Assembly: GCA_950295325.1 (NCBI GenBank)
Contig: OX485804.1
Coordinates: 22,196,001-22,260,000 of the forward strand
Reading direction: 5' to 3'
Length of the DNA stretch: 64,000 nt
From: Polytrichum commune
Taxonomy: Eukaryota > Streptophyta > Polytrichopsida > Polytrichales > Polytrichaceae
Position 1 is the first letter of the stretch; each line of letters opens with the position of its first letter. Both the position numbers and the translations under genes were made by a program. Under the pieces are notes generated by a model. The model was not told the DNA's origin and made no database searches. It was given only the letters and a program-made list of their open reading frames with translations. Shown piece after piece: positions 37,081-50,870 of this stretch.

Positions 37081-37595
37081 GTTGTCACTAGGCACATGAC
37101 TACACTAGACACCTGTTCTAATGTGGCATTAGAATTGGTGTCCATGGCAATTTGAGTGGTCTTCAAGACTTGTCATGTAGCACCAAGTATCACATGCCAC
37201 CCACTCTACCTGCCACTCGGTGCTTGCAAGACAATTAGTGTGGCTCAATGATGACTAGTGTGGACCACACTTTATCAGATGTTTAGTGTAGCTTTCCTGA
37301 TACTTCTCTCCTATCACTTTCCACCGACATAAATGAGGGGCTCTAGAGCAAATTACTCCATCCAGACCCATTCAAGGGCCGCAATCCTGCTCTCCTCCAC
37401 ATCTAGTCTCACATCATAGGCTGCAGAAATCTCAATCTCAACATCAATCCGAAGGACCTGCCTGCAGCCTGGCTGGAACTGTGGATGGTTATGCTAGAAA
37501 CCCTGTCATACTATGCGTCAGGTTGATATTCAAACCCTTGATGGAAAAAAAACCCAATGGTATTGTCAGTGATAACTTAGGTGTCATCTGCCTCG

Positions 37596-39275
37596 TTAAG
37601 CCTCTGCATTCCGAAATTTCAGTCTCCGCTCCAAAGTACACATGCCTTCCACCTTTTTCACCAACTTCTTTTCATTGTCTACAATAGTTGGTGTTGCGAA
37701 GTCTGCAGAATGAATAGTCGTTTCTTGATTATTTTCCTCTGCAGTTAGACCACAAATTGATCACTCCGTGTACAATCTGTAGAAACCTAAAAAACATGTC
37801 ATAAACATTATTTGCCTCTTCTGCAACCATGGCTACTGAACTAGAATACATAATACATGTCTCTCAAAAAAAGATATCTTGTATATGCACAGCCTTGTGG
37901 ACAGACACACTGTTTAATTCCGAAATCTCCCATAACAGACAAGGCATATGGATCCGATGCAAGAGAACCACAATACAGTCTTTGGACATACCTCTCTCGG
38001 AGTAGACAAGAACAGAGCCTACAGTCTCCACATACTCACCAATCTGCATCCATGTAGCAGCTTGTGAATCAGTCTCTAATTATCAGATGAATGTGTCTAG
38101 CTTTGGCACCACAATTGTCGTCACCAAATATTTTCAAAGTCAATGAATTCTTCTAGTGGTATCAAAACTTTCAACTTGACATTCCTTTTGAGTTGAAATT
38201 CTTGCACAGCATGTAGATACCAGAACTGTGGATCTATCAGAATGAAGCAGTAAACCTATATACAATTTTTTTATGTGCTGACACGTTTCTGCTTGATTCT
38301 GCACATCGCAAATAACAAAATTTTATTTGTAGACTGCTGTAACCTTCAGTAGGATAGTGAGATTGTGTCAAATCTAACAATCAATTCATCCATGTCACCT
38401 TTCACCAAGAGATTTCTTACCAGCTTTATGCCATTAAGAACTAGAATAGGGTTCATTGTATCCAAACCCTGCAAAATCAACATGTGGAGAAACTGGTCAT
38501 ATACATACACCTTGTAAGCAAATGTAAAATAGAGGTACTTTGGCAGGCTAAAATCCAGAGTGCAGATCAAACATTCAGCCCACACTTACAGAGAGAACAT
38601 AGTAGGCATTGGCTGGCACAGGTTGACCATGGAAAACACTGTCCAAGTCAAGGATCACATACTCCTCTTCCTCTTCCTCTTCCACTTTGTCTCGCCCAGG
38701 CTCATTGCTCCCCTTTGATTTCTGCACACGCTTCAAAATTCCCAATTACAACCACTGCTACACTAAATCAGATATTCAAGATTTGGATAATTTGTTCATC
38801 AGCGAAGGAAAAAGGCCTACAAGTGATCACTAGATTTACATAAATGGACACAAAAATCATGGGTAGCTCTGTGAGAAAGAGCAATACAGGCGGAATTTTA
38901 CAGAATTTGAATCAAAAACTTCAACATCCACATTGAGTCACTGAGTTTCACAGATAATTAACAATTGGATCATCTCTTGTTCATCAGTGCAGGAAAAAGG
39001 CCTGCAAGTGATCATAGATTTGTTAATGCAACACAGCAAGCTTCGTTGTGTAAACCTAATTGGTAAGACGTTGGAGAACATGAAAAACGAACCGAATAAC
39101 ACCCACATACCCTAGAATAAAACAAGAATCAGGAAATGAAAATGCTTACCATGTTTTCATCAGGAGAGGTCCCCCCTTGGACAGCGGTTTGCAACAGCTC
39201 CTCTGCACCATCTCCAAAGTCGAGCATGTACTCGTCATCCGTCAGCTGCACAGCAGCATCTGGCGAGTCGCCCAT
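37596..39275 (-). CDS. GTF3C6: General transcription factor 3C subunit 6-like (TFIIIC), 5 exons
   Basis: Encodes a 154-aa homolog of the small TFIIIC subunit (TFIIIC_sub6, tau91/GTF3C6), part of the factor that binds internal promoters of tRNA genes for RNA polymerase III. Exons in transcript order: 39275-39150, 38721-38590, 38468-38421, 38043-37992, 37702-37596; all introns GT-AG with phase kept. The acidic N-terminus MGDSPDAAVQLTDDEYMLDF leads to a Glu run and the family core EEYVILDLDSVFHG, then YYVLSGLDTMNPILVLNG across the exon 2/3 join. The block IGEYVETVGSVLVYSERG (exon 4) is the other hallmark. The C-terminus DFATPTIVDNEKKL...RLKFRNAEA is near-complete for the family. Each core exon was found by its conserved motif, so the call is firm; the short 3' exon is the least certain. 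Confidence 0.85.
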
Positions 39276-39446
39276 CCTCAGTTATTATCTGTCCAAAGTG
39301 AAGAATAAGTAACTTATTAGCACCAATGCTGCGTCGGACAGCTCTTCAATTCGCCCAATTCGGCAATCACTGCACCGACCATCTTGAAGAACTTGCAACC
39401 AAATGTGAACAGATGACGAGAGAATTGGTTTAGGGTAAACTCTATT

Positions 39447-39456
39447 TTAGGGTTTA
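39447..39456 (-). promoter_or_regulatory. Telo-box upstream of the GTF3C6-like gene
   Basis: TAAACCCTAA on the gene's sense strand, about 170 bp upstream of its ATG; a related TACCCTAAACC follows near 39427-39438. Telo-boxes are frequent in plant promoters of genes for the translation and transcription machinery. Inferred from position. Confidence 0.5.
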
Positions 39457-39510
39457 AGGTAAAGTATGTTCAAGAATCTAGGGTTTTACGATGAAATCTG
39501 TATTTGGTTG

Positions 39511-39937
39511 AGGCCCTGTATTACTCAAAAGCCATTTAGGCCATGGCTCTTGAGAATCCTTGAATTCTCATTGGTTGAGAGTTTTGTGGGTCCCACTTTA
39601 GGTTTACATGAGGTTAGTTTTGGACCTCTGTCCATAATATCTTCACTAGATAAAAAATCTACATACAATGGTTTCGCCTCCCGCTAAAATAAGAAAAGAG
39701 TTCACATGACAAATATGAATAATGTTGGTTGGGATTGTAAGGATTTTTTTTCATGATGGCTCTTGAAGGTACTCATGACGAAATTTGTGGCGGGAATTTG
39801 GGTATAAAGTTAGGGCTTGTGCCCTCCAAAAACCTTTGGGTTGTAGCCCATGGACTTCTCTATGGTCTCATCCCAAAGGCCGGTAACCATGGTCACTTAA
39901 GAGCCATGGCCTAATGCATTTGGTGTAAACTAGCCCT
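39511..39937. mobile_element. Possible TIR element upstream of the GTF3C6-like gene
   Basis: The two ends share a GGCCATGGCTCTT(G/A)AG block in inverted orientation, about 35 bp in from possible termini AGGCCC and AGCCCT. About 427 bp, non-coding. No target duplication was identified, so the boundaries are tentative. Confidence 0.35.
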
Positions 39938-41194
39938 AAAGCATTTAGTTGACATTAACTATATAAGTAGATGGGTCTTATAAGTAGATGGATCTTGATT
40001 GATTGCTTTTTCCAATTAACCCACTTTTCCTACGATATGCAACACATGGTTAGCACAAGTTGGTTAGCAATTCCTCATAGTTTTGGAGCTCACATGAATC
40101 TCTTAATTGTTATCAAAGTGAAGATTCTTAAACATTCTTAATCTTGATAGTTCATACTCGATAAAATACTCCTCCTAGTTTGAGAAACCAATCTTCCGGA
40201 AGTGAGGTATTTTGGACCCTAAATTAGGGTCCCTAGCCCCTAAATGCCCATCCATTGGAGGCCCCAAAATGACTCTCAAGGCCCTTTTATGATACAATGA
40301 TCTTTAGTGATTTGATTCATCACATCTGGTATGCAAAAAAAAATCAAAACAAATTAAAAAAAATAGAAAAATAAATTCAACCGTATAGATGTTTATATCT
40401 TGTAGGTTAATAGTACATCAAAAACTATTAGCCATCTAAGTATTTCTAATGGGATATAATTGCAAATAAATGAAGAGGTGTTCCTAGATGTGAAAATTTT
40501 AGACCCTAATTTCTTCTCAAATTTTATACCTCATGGATCCAAACCAACAAGCAATACAACATTGGAAATCTAATGATATTTTCTATCATCTGAAACTTTA
40601 GGTGGCCACATTTTGAACTCTTGACAAGATTTCCTATGGAAACTAGAAATTGCTAGATTAAATCTCAATCTATTGATGGAGGCATATGTGGACCTTATAT
40701 TTCATATCTCCACTGTAGATAATGCATAAGCAATATAGTATAAGAATCATAAAACATTAATGTATTATCTCCAAAATCAAAAGGTGATACGACCCCCGAT
40801 AGTTAACACCCCAAACAAATCAGTTGGGTGAGCAAATACACTAGAAATCCCAACTAGTGAAGGTTTGAAACAATTTCCAAGTCCATGTCCTTAACGAGTT
40901 CGACTCTATGTGGAGGGTCAAAAACCTCATTGTGACTTGGAGTAACTTTGTTGTCACTTGGATGGATACCGTAGACCACACACGAGCATCATTTCTTGAT
41001 TTCAACTCAGGTTGCGCTGGTTCGCCCGGGTTAGTGTATTTTGGGTTACCTTTGCAATTGATTTTTTTCAATTTGTGCAAAAAACAAAAAAAAGGAAACA
41101 AACAAACTAAATAACTAACTAAATAACTAACTAACTAACAAACAAACAAATTCCAAGTCTTATATCTAGTCTAACGAGAAAAATACAAAAAAAC

Positions 41195-41229
<35 letters not shown>

Positions 41230-42529
41230 TTGCTTGCAATTCCAAATCTATAGCACCTAACTTACTAAATTATAACACATCTAATATTTGATCAGACACC
41301 CACATAAAACATGCATTGTGCACATTTGAATTTCCGAGTCATGTGTACTTAGGGGCTAATGCTACCCACTGTGATTTAGTATGAGCCACAATAGTCATCA
41401 TCTACCCATGACAACGGACACATCACACAAACCATGAAGCTCATATTTGTCGAATGCATGGACAATGCAATAAAGCAACTTAATCTTATGAGAGACAAAC
41501 AACCCACCATAACACTCACCTATGTCATCTCGACAAAACATTCACATAATATCACCTACTCAATAGGTAAACTGACCCATCAACCAACAACATATAAACA
41601 TCCCAACACAACCAAGTAATATGTTGATACATAAACTTCTACTAGCTCACTTCAACACCCAAAGCCTTATATTGATAAACACGTGCATTTGTAAGAGCTA
41701 ACCCACATACAACATTATCCCAAGTTGGCTACATTTATGGATGTGCACCTCCATATGCACATGCATGCACGCAAGAAACCAAACATCATCCTCCCCCACC
41801 TCACCACTTCAACCAAAAATACGAATGGAATATGGTTCACTAAATTTGCCATTTTGCCACAATAAATTCCGTAGAATAGCATACACCCCCCCCCCAAAAT
41901 ATATATATATATATATGAATTAAAAATATTATTAAAATAAATAAAAACTTTCATAGACAACCTTGAAGACAAAGGATGGCATACCCGCTTTACTACCATC
42001 ACAGTTGGGGACCAGGGTGGCATCCACATTGTAACCATTTATGCCCGCCACGACTACCTTCATATCTCCTTAAGGATATACAAATATGCATGGAAAAAAA
42101 TACACCTCCTCACCCAAATACCTCAATATGCTAATGCTCAATAAATGTTATTCAAATAGCCACCAAACCCTTATCCTTTAAGAATAATTATAACATGAGG
42201 GAAGCTAAGACATGAGTGATGAGCAATGAGTAATGAGCAATGAGCGGTAACACATGAGTAGTGAGCATTAAAAACTACCAAATTTAGCAAATAATAACAG
42301 TTGTAGGGTACACATTCTAAATTTGGTATGTATATTGGTCAAAAATATATATTACAAAGTATGTGCATTTTGGGAGAAAGAAGGGGGTCTATTACCATGG
42401 ATAAAAAAAAAAAACCATCAATCCATTGTTGATTTTTATTATAATAATCCACACTAATACATGTCACTTATGAAAATTGTCAAACATGCGGTTGAATACA
42501 ACCTTTGTAATATTACTCACAGTCTACCA
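39938..42529. other. Intergenic, no gene seen
   Basis: AT-rich with simple repeats: AAC(T/A)AA-type tracts near 41095-41150, (CA)n at 41196-41225, (TA)n near 41900-41918, and short TGAGCAATGAG repeats near 42210-42270. Confidence 0.45.
41196..41225. repeat. (CA)n microsatellite
   Basis: About 15 AC units in a row, followed by CTTGCTTGCTTGC. Simple sequence. Confidence 0.9.
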
Positions 42530-42532
42530 TAC

Positions 42533-44042
42533 CTACAAGTTCAAGTAGCCACATGACCTCATTATAGGAGTACATTGGAGCGTGAATGAATTTGTCACTA
42601 TTGTAATCCACCCTGCACAAAAATCTAAACACATAATGAAGATGTTTATAATACATTCATTTCCTTTTTCTTCCCAAAGATTGAGCAAATGTTTTGAGAA
42701 GTCAGGGCATGTGCATTGTCGTATATCACCAATTGTGACACGGTATGCAATATCCTCCTTGGAGACAATATTGATTAACACTCCAAATCCGAGATATGGA
42801 ATGGCAGTTACTCCAACCACATAATAACCGTTCATGAGCCCAACACTCTCTCATTTGTTTTTGTGTTATGCCATTGGTGTTGCTAGATTACGGCACACTA
42901 TTTTTTCAAACTTGGAAGTTGGGTGGACATCCAGGTTCAGTGGAGCACAACAACCCATTCGAGGGATTGGAAGTGTGGTGATCGTGGAAATTAAAGCATG
43001 CGGCGAGAAGAGAGAACCTCCCTCTGGTGCAATTAAAACCCAACATCTTCAAGTGCCAATACCAGTATCCTCCCGCTTAAGTACGCATCTTTTGGCAAAA
43101 AAATTAGGGTTCAAGATTTCTTAATTGAACATGTCGTGAATCGTCATTTGGCGTAAGTTTTGAAGTTTTGAAGTTTGGCTTTAAGGCCGACCACTCGGAT
43201 CTTGCTCTGTAATGATTCAAACGATTTCTTAAGGCCATAAAAAATTTCCTCTGCTTCTGCTTGAACTTCAAGGCAGAGCAACTAATCCTCGTTGTCAAGA
43301 ACCTGCTTATAAAGAGGACAAAATCCTAGAATATAACTACGTTTTCTAAACTGACATTCAATTTATAAGTGTTAACATCGCCTTCACTAACGATGTACTC
43401 TCGGGCTAGAGCCGTTTTACTTGGAGTATTCGTTCTGCTAAGCTTCAAGATGATTTCGCAACGTTGATGCTCTTTGAGACGTTTTCCGTTTGGTTTCTTC
43501 GACATTGTAGTGAAACACAAGCGATTAGGGAAACCTTAAGCCCTAAAGTACACACCTACCGGCTATAGCGAAACACAAGCGATAGCGATTTGGGAAACCC
43601 TAAAGTACGCACCTACTAGCTAAGTACGCACAAACTGCGCATGTTCAAGTTGCGTACTTAAGCGGGAGGTTAGTCTACCTCATGCTTTGAGAAATTGGTA
43701 CATATCTTCACCGGCCATGTGTTGGGTACTACAAGCCAATCCAACACAAGGTTTTTTTCTACCATTTACACAACGTTTGATGTCATCCGGGCAAAACCAA
43801 AACTCGTACTCCACATTGTTGGTGGAGCGATACTCCTTCTTCAATCCCTTGTACGTAGGAGCAGGGGAGCCATGTTTTCCAATCCCGACTTTGACGTTGC
43901 AAAGAGCCCCGGTATTAACTTGCATGGCCCAACATCTTTTAGCAAAGTTGGGTGGCAATCTTGCAATGTGCCAATGGAAAGAGACACGATCAATCTCTAA
44001 CACGGATGGGGTATGTGCCACACCATGCTCTGCATAATTCAA
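42533..44042 (-). pseudogene. SWIM zinc-finger protein pseudogene, split by a Tigger-derived element
   Basis: Read on the minus strand, a 120-codon piece at 44042-43680 (FHWHIARLPPNFAKRCWAMQ..., FWFCPDDIKRCVNGRKKPC) is followed, after the inserted element (43068-43670), by 43067-42533. The second part reads LDVHPTSKFEKIVCRNLATP, then MNGYYVVGVTAIPYLGFGVL, then YRVTIGDIRQCTCPDFSK, the CxC half of a SWIM zinc finger. A shifted frame supplies HLHYVFRFLCR and FIHAPMYSYNEVMWLLEL, giving the expected C-terminal continuation. At least two in-frame stops (near 42870 and 42855) and one frameshift break it. SWIM domains are common in MULE/FAR1-type transposase-derived plant proteins; whether this is host-derived or transposon-derived cannot be told here. 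Confidence 0.6.
43068..43670 (-). mobile_element. Tigger/pogo-derived short element keeping the HTH domain, copy 1
   Basis: TIRs CCTCCCGCTTAAGTACGCA, identical in inverted orientation at the two ends, with TA on both sides (43066-43067, 43671-43672), as for Tc1/mariner/pogo elements. Subterminal AAGTACGCACCTAC motifs repeat inside. The minus strand encodes an N-terminal domain (from 43505): MSKKPNGKRLKEHQRCEIIL, ..SRTNTPSKTALAREYIVSEG. This matches the CENP-B/Tigger type of helix-turn-helix DNA-binding domain. The frame then ends and the DDE catalytic part is missing: an internally deleted copy. It sits inside the SWIM pseudogene. Confidence 0.75.
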
Positions 44043-44049
44043 AGACTCC

Positions 44050-47000
44050 TCTAAGCATGCCCTTTAAGCTCTTGTATCCGGGCAAGGAATTGAATAGTTC
44101 ACTTTGTCAAATCAATGTGAATCACAATCTGCACCTAGTGGCAGATTAAACTTTTATTTGGTAGATCCAAAAAGCTCAGAACCCTCCAAAGTAGAATCCC
44201 TAGTTTTGAGAATTTATGCCCTTGGATAGGACTTTTGCCCTAAAGAAGCTTTTGCACTTTACGATTTTTATTTTTTTGAATTGAACATTCTCATCAAGGT
44301 GGACCCAAATGCACTCAACCTTGGCCAACTTTTGCTGATTATATTAAGTTTTGAAGATTGACATGTTGGAAAACGGTTTGTTTTCACATGTTCAAATCGA
44401 TTGATGGCGTTATGAAAAAAATAACCTTTGAAAAACAACCTGGTAGTTTTCAAACTATGAGACGGGTTATTTACATGTAACCTCATATATATTGTATTTT
44501 TTCTAATTCATTTTTATATTTAAAAATAATTATTTTCGATCTTTTTAATTTTATTTTTTTTCCTTCACATATACTTTAAGCACGTTTTGCTTCGTCTTAA
44601 TACTTTAGACAAGATACCACCGTTTGTTGATAGTGTCGAGGATCTTTAATCAAAGAATTTCATGTTTATTCTTGAGATCATCAAACAATATAATGAGGTT
44701 TTCTTGTACAAATGTAAATGGTATACGGATTGTTTACTTAATAAAAGTCCACATTATTGCTCTGTTTTTATTTTGTATGCAATATTTTCATAAAGATGGT
44801 ATATTCTTGATGTTTTATTTTAATGATGCGAATGGACAAAAATATTGTTTTCTTATTTTTTCAATCATAATTTCAAGGTTGGCTATGAACCTTAGACTTG
44901 TGTGAATCCACTTTGTTCAGCCAATCCCCGCAATTCCAACAAAACAATTTGTCTCCCAATTCTTTCTTTCATATTTTCTTTCATTTTCATAAGTAATTTT
45001 GATTTGTTACATTAAATTATCATTGGTTTATAATTTTATTTTACTTTCATTATTTTTGCAAATAGTTAAATTCACAATACTTTTGCTTGTTCATTCTTTT
45101 TATACTACTTCCGGATGGAAATGTTTGCCTTTGCCTTTTCAAATGAATATGCACAAAAATCTTTCAAATAAAGGTATGAATTTCGATGATGATGTTTTAT
45201 ACAACTTTACAGAAGCTACTTTTCAACTTATGAGAAATGATGATGTTACACCTTGGAGGGATCCACGAGAAAACGTCCATTGTTCTTTCAAGATTTGATT
45301 GATGATTTTTCAAAACCTAAGGGCATTGTTGCAAACCTCAATGCATCGACATGTACAAATTCATTTATTTTATTTTTGAATATGTTTTCTTCGTAATATC
45401 GCAATATCAACTACTATATGTCATTGATCGTTTTGTTCATAATTATGTTCAATTATGTCTTTGATAGGACCCTCCATACATGCTTGCCACACTTTGAAGC
45501 GTCACCTCTTGGCATTGGAAGGCGACAAAGATGTTTTTGATTCCATCTTGAAGCCTTTGATTATGCAATCTCTTTTACTTATCGGCAAAGACATCAATTA
45601 TGAAGAGTCAGATGATTCTCCAATTGTTAATCGCGAGGCCATCAATCGTGAGTTTTTTTCTTCTCCTTTTATTGTTTTATATGGGTGGTTTTTTTAAGCA
45701 TATTACACATATATTTCTCTAAACTCATATGAAGTAAACAATAATTATTAATATATTTATGTGATCATGTTGTAGCAATCTGATATCACAATGTCACCGA
45801 CGTTGGCAACCATTTTTTGAAGATTCAAGATTTTTATCAAGTTCATCTCCCCCTCCACGCCACCCTTCTATGTTGAGAATATGACATCTTTTTTTGTTGC
45901 TCAACCTTCTCTTTTAATGCATAAAAACACTAAACATTATGATCGGTGGGTTTGGATTTCATAGATTTACAAACTGATTCATGTTCAAGATTCATCACAA
46001 CAAGTTCTAATGATGGTTACTCATTTGGTAGCACTTGTTCAATTACCATAACTGAGGCTTTTATTTTTGTCATCAAATTTTTAATATACTTTCATTTATA
46101 TCTTGGAGTTTCACGTGTTTTCTATCCACTTTTATCTTCCTTGCATTTTCTATGTTTGTATTGTATTGTTGACTTATTGTAAAATCAAGTATTTCATGTA
46201 ATATGTTGTGTTTCACTTTTTTAAGTTGGTCTTACTATGAATGTCAATGATAATTATTATTACCATGTCATAAGGGATGAAATACAATTATTAAAAAAAT
46301 TATATGATACATATATATGCCCATTGTCGTTTTCACTTCTCAATGTTCATTTCTTGCTACTCATGATCTAGAATTTTGTTGTTCTTCTCCCCACCCTTCT
46401 TATTTTTAGCCCTGGAATTGTGCCAAAATACCACGGTTATAGGATACCAATGGGCCTATTACCAAATATTTTTCCTTCCTCACCACTCATATGTTATAGC
46501 TCATTGTTCACCTTTCATTGGTCATTGCTCACAAGATAGCACTCCCCCTATAACACCATGATGTATACACATTATATTTCTACCCAACTACACCACCCCA
46601 CCATTCCACCTACTTCAAAAACCCAAAGTTGCACATGTAGTTGAAACGCCCCGCCAATACTCTCAACCAAGGGATAGCAATTAGGGTGAAGTGATCCTCA
46701 TTCACACCAATCTTCGGTAACTTGGCCTTATCTCTCTCTTATGGATACCGAGGGGCTTGGCAAGCTTAGTAGGGGAGAAACAATGAGTGATCAAGTTGCC
46801 CCGCTTACGCCCATTTTGAAAAGTCCACTTCCTAATTGAGGCATCAATGTGTGGTCAACCAAACTTTATATCTCATGTTAGGGTTGGCAAACACATTCAT
46901 TATTCTCTTTTGTCTTTAATTTTTGGAGTTAACCCTTAAAGGTTAGCGAATGTCTCTTTGAAGCTTAATATAACTTCGTAGGAAAGGCTTTTAGTGCTCA

Positions 47001-47965
47001 GAAAAACTTTACACTGAAAAAATAAGAATGAGTTAAAAATCGTACAAAATTACATCCATATAGAAAATTACATCCATATAGATGAAAGCTAAACTAGATG
47101 TCTTGACATGTGAAAAAAATCACCTTTAAGATTTTGATTGAGAATTAGAGTAGTATGCTTGTATCAAGGCATTATTTGATGTGTCCCAAATTGCAAAACT
47201 AGCTTTTGTGCAACATAACTTGAAGGATTCAATTACAAATACAATCTTGTGTAAAAACATTGGCTAGTGATGTTAGATAATGCATAGTTATGCATTGTAC
47301 TCTTTCACGTATTCGGTTGTGTTTGCACCCTAATTTCGATTTAATTTTGTAGCAAAGGATATTAACTAGTTGGAATAGTATATAAAAATAAACATATTTA
47401 AATAAGTGTGTATACTTTAAACATCTAAGAACTAACTAATGTTGAAGTTATCGCAACATAAGTTCATTTTTCTTATAAGATTGAGGCCTTCTTATCAGAT
47501 GTCATGAGAAACAAGAAGATCCTAACAACTATCACAACTACACTATAAATCTTATTTAGAGTAACCCACTCTATTTTACCATCGACCCACATTCTTTGTC
47601 TTGTACTTGTCGAACAACAACTAGAGAGGGTATCAAATGCCACTTGAACTTGCATGACATGTCATGAAAACTACTTTAAATAGCACAAGACACCAAATTA
47701 ATGCCACACTAAATAAGAGGTTTAGTGTAGTGTCAACAACTATTAAAGGACATATATTTGGTGTAGACATGGGTCCATACGTCATTACCAAGTTTCCTAC
47801 AAAATAAGCTACACCTAAGCTTAGTCATAACTTAGTTTATAGCAAGGCCTATGTTACGTCCTTCCTTCACATGCACTAAGCTTACCCTAGCATGTCATGA
47901 AATGAAGCACGCTTGCAATGCAATAGAGTACAATGCCTACTTGGCAAGGAATGGATTCTCACTTC
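44050..47965. other. T-rich intergenic DNA with weak coding-like relics, no gene called
   Basis: Very AT-rich. Two short stretches look more coding-like than the rest: about 45130-45297 (MNMHKNLSNKGMNFDDDVLY...) and 45470-45650 (HTLKRHLLALEGDKDVFDSI, later GKDINYEESDDSP), both on the plus strand. The second is preceded by a possible splice acceptor near 45469. They may be exons or relics of a transposon gene; I do not recognise them. Confidence 0.35.
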
Positions 47966-47968
47966 TTA

Positions 47969-48365
47969 GGGCCGGTTCACATGGGTCCCAAATCCCAAGT
48001 CCCAACGTGAAGGGCAATTCCCAACATGGAGGCAAAGTCCCAACTTGTGAGCCTCAAGTACTCACTAAAGTATGGTTAAATGTCATCAAAGTTGGATCTT
48101 TATTGTTTTATGCAAAATATTCGCAAGACTTGGATTGAGAGTTGGGTCTAATTTTTTGCTTGACCCAACTCGCAACACAAGTCCCAACCCTCACCTCCTA
48201 AAAGCGTCATCATATAGGCATCCATGTCATAGTTGGGACTTAGGAATTGGGACCCCGTGTGAAGTGGTAAGTCCCAACTTCCATGCTCTTAATGGTTAAG
48301 ATTGCATGGATTGACCTTGTGTGACTTGGGAATTAGGACTTGGGGGGATTGGTGTGAACCGGCCC
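47969..48365. mobile_element. Tourist-like MITE (PIF/Harbinger), copy 1
   Basis: TIRs GGGCCGGTTCACA and its inverse, flanked on each side by TTA (47966-47968, 48366-48368). A 3-bp TTA target and GGGCC ends are typical of Tourist/PIF-Harbinger MITEs. The 397-bp interior is rich in AAGTCCCAAC/GTTGGGACTT motifs that let the element fold on itself. No coding capacity. Confidence 0.8.
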
Positions 48366-50244
48366 TTAGAAAGACAAACAATCTACACTAAACACTTGAT
48401 TTAGTGGGCCACTCAAACTAGTGTGCGATGTTGATTAGAATGGCCTTTGGGATTTGTCATCTCAAACCAAGTGTCATGTGGCATCTGATGTAGTTATCCC
48501 CTAGTGATAAATAGTGTGGGTCACACTAAATTAGATGTTTTGTATACTTAAGGAAGACAACGAACGAAACTGCAAAACCATAAATGTATAGAGACTTCAA
48601 AGGTTGGTTGTATGATGTCTCAAGGATGCATGTGACAATCAGCATTAGGTAATCCAACATAGAACCTACCTTCAAAAGGGGGCAATAGCATGCGGATAAA
48701 GAAACCCTTCATTCATGTTTTCCGTATACACTAGAAGAAACATGTCCATATCAATCATTTTTGCATCTGGCCACTAAGACGCAATTGTGGACTTTTGGGC
48801 AAATGCTACCAAAAACAATTGTTAATACCCTGAGTTTTGTGTTGGCAATAATTTGCGCATGCTACCTCGCCATTGCAACCGTATGTGGGTGGGATTCCTA
48901 CACCATGCATGTGGCAATTGCAATCACACTACCCCTTGTAAAATTTTAGGTGCCCGCATATGTGGCACCAAAGAACACCGTAAACAACAATAATGTTGCC
49001 TTCTGGCATTATTCTAGATGCATTTTACAGCGGTGGGCAACCATTTTTGTAGTATTCACAACATTTGTGCCAACCCTGAATTTGACATGAATGATGTGCA
49101 TCTAATGTGACCATCTCAATATACGTTACAAGTTTTCAATTTTAGACAATTTTCCAACCTTTATGTGTACACATGATTTTATGTATCACACCGAAATTGC
49201 AACGCCAACCTCACATTTTGTAGGTTTTGCTATGGTGTTAGACCAATACCTTGCTACAATAACAAACATTGTTTACCCCATCACATCTCCATGCTACATG
49301 CAACAAAGGGTGTGATAGCTGGGACTTTGCAACCCTCCATTCACTGCTCCTCTCACATTAGTCATGGAACCCCGATTTAGCATAATTTAGCACAGAGCCA
49401 TTCAAATTTTTACATAACTCAATGAATATGGTTTGCTAAAAAAATCACATCTTATTAAAAAGTATTTTGTTATTGAAATTTGACATTGGCCCCGAGGTCA
49501 AGAATTGGCCTTCCATTTTGGGTGCACCCAATTTGATGAGCTCGGGCCGTGTCATACCATGCATTTTTTTATTAAAAAAATTATACCACCAAATCAGCCC
49601 AGCCTCTAGGTGTAAAGGGGTTGGGGCCGATTTTAGCCTTTTGGCCAATCACAAGTCATGATTTCAAGCCTCTTACACAATGAATTGGCCCGGCCTCTAG
49701 GTGGAAAGCGGCCCTAACAAAGCACTTGCTTCCATACAATCACCAACAATAACAAATGTTATGGTTTGTGCCAATAATTATAAACCTCGGCCAACCTTTC
49801 ATTGAACATTTTCCATGTGGAGTACATGCAATGCCAACATGGATGTGTGGGAACCATGACCATGGGGATGTTTGCCTCTACTTCCAATGCCTACATATGG
49901 AAGCAAACATGTGTCCACTGTAGATAGATAGATAAAAACTCCGGACTTTTCGCAAGGCCCGCGTGAATAAAGTGTTGGTTCGTAATGTTAATGGCCCAAT
50001 GCCCACCGGACAAAGGGCCATTGGAACAATACTACTCTCCTTTGTGTGTCCACCGTACTATCAGTACTGCAACCTGTGATCAATATTCAATGTCACGCTT
50101 CTGCCCACATCATCCCCCATGTAGTCAGTCACCTCCGAATTGGTTCATTTGCCAGTGCCGCTTTAAGAGTGGACCATGCAATAACTCCCACCAGGTTGGG
50201 TGTTTGTGGTATGGGTTGAGAGAGATTCCAATCAATCGGCTTGT

Positions 50245-50870
50245 GTCACACGATAAGGTGGACATGCCTAATTTGGTCACTTATCTTGATGGGACACCTA
50301 TATTTGACTGGTGTGTGGCTAGGTCAAGATCTAAGAACATATGCCCAAAAGACACGTGTTTCAAAGAGTTGGACAATACGTATTTAGAACTTGTTAACCA
50401 TTTGAAGTTCAAGAATGACATTAGATATGATTATATGATTATATAAAAATAAAAATATAATAATTTTTTTTGGGGGTGTAAGTCCCTTGCAGAGATATGA
50501 ACCACATACGATAACGGAATTATTTTTTGAAGGAATAGGGCTATGAAGTAATGTGCATATTCATGGGATATGGGATATCCCATGTATTTGGTGAATAACA
50601 TTGAAATGGACCAATCGTGCTCTCAATTGGATTTCTAGCACATTGTCCTTTACAAACTTTAAAACATAAAATTATACCCTATTTTTTATTGCACCACATT
50701 CTATATTGTAACACTAACCCCCCCCCCCCCGCGGGCAATTCATATGAGCTCCAAATAGTGTGAGGAAAATGGCTATCGCCTCAATTTTGGATTTGCTAAA
50801 TTTCCTTGTATCATTTGCATGTTTCAGCCAAGTAACCAATTAAGATCCCTCTACCCTAATCAAAATTGCA
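50245..50870 (+). repeat. Dispersed repeat R5, copy 4 (split)
   Basis: Starts with GACATGCCTAATTTGGTCAC and ends with AAGTGGCTAC-type and GATTTGCTAA blocks, as in the other copies. About 330 bp of unrelated AT-rich DNA near 50400-50735 separates its two halves. Confidence 0.5.

Noticed and set aside
39421-39460. Interstitial telomere repeat near 39.43-39.46 kb
   Set aside because: Only one or two TTTAGGG-like units are present; a promoter telo-box fits better than a telomere relic.
49985-50446. 153-codon plus-strand frame
   Set aside because: Its second half is R5 repeat sequence whose other copies are not open in this frame, and there is no recognisable domain.
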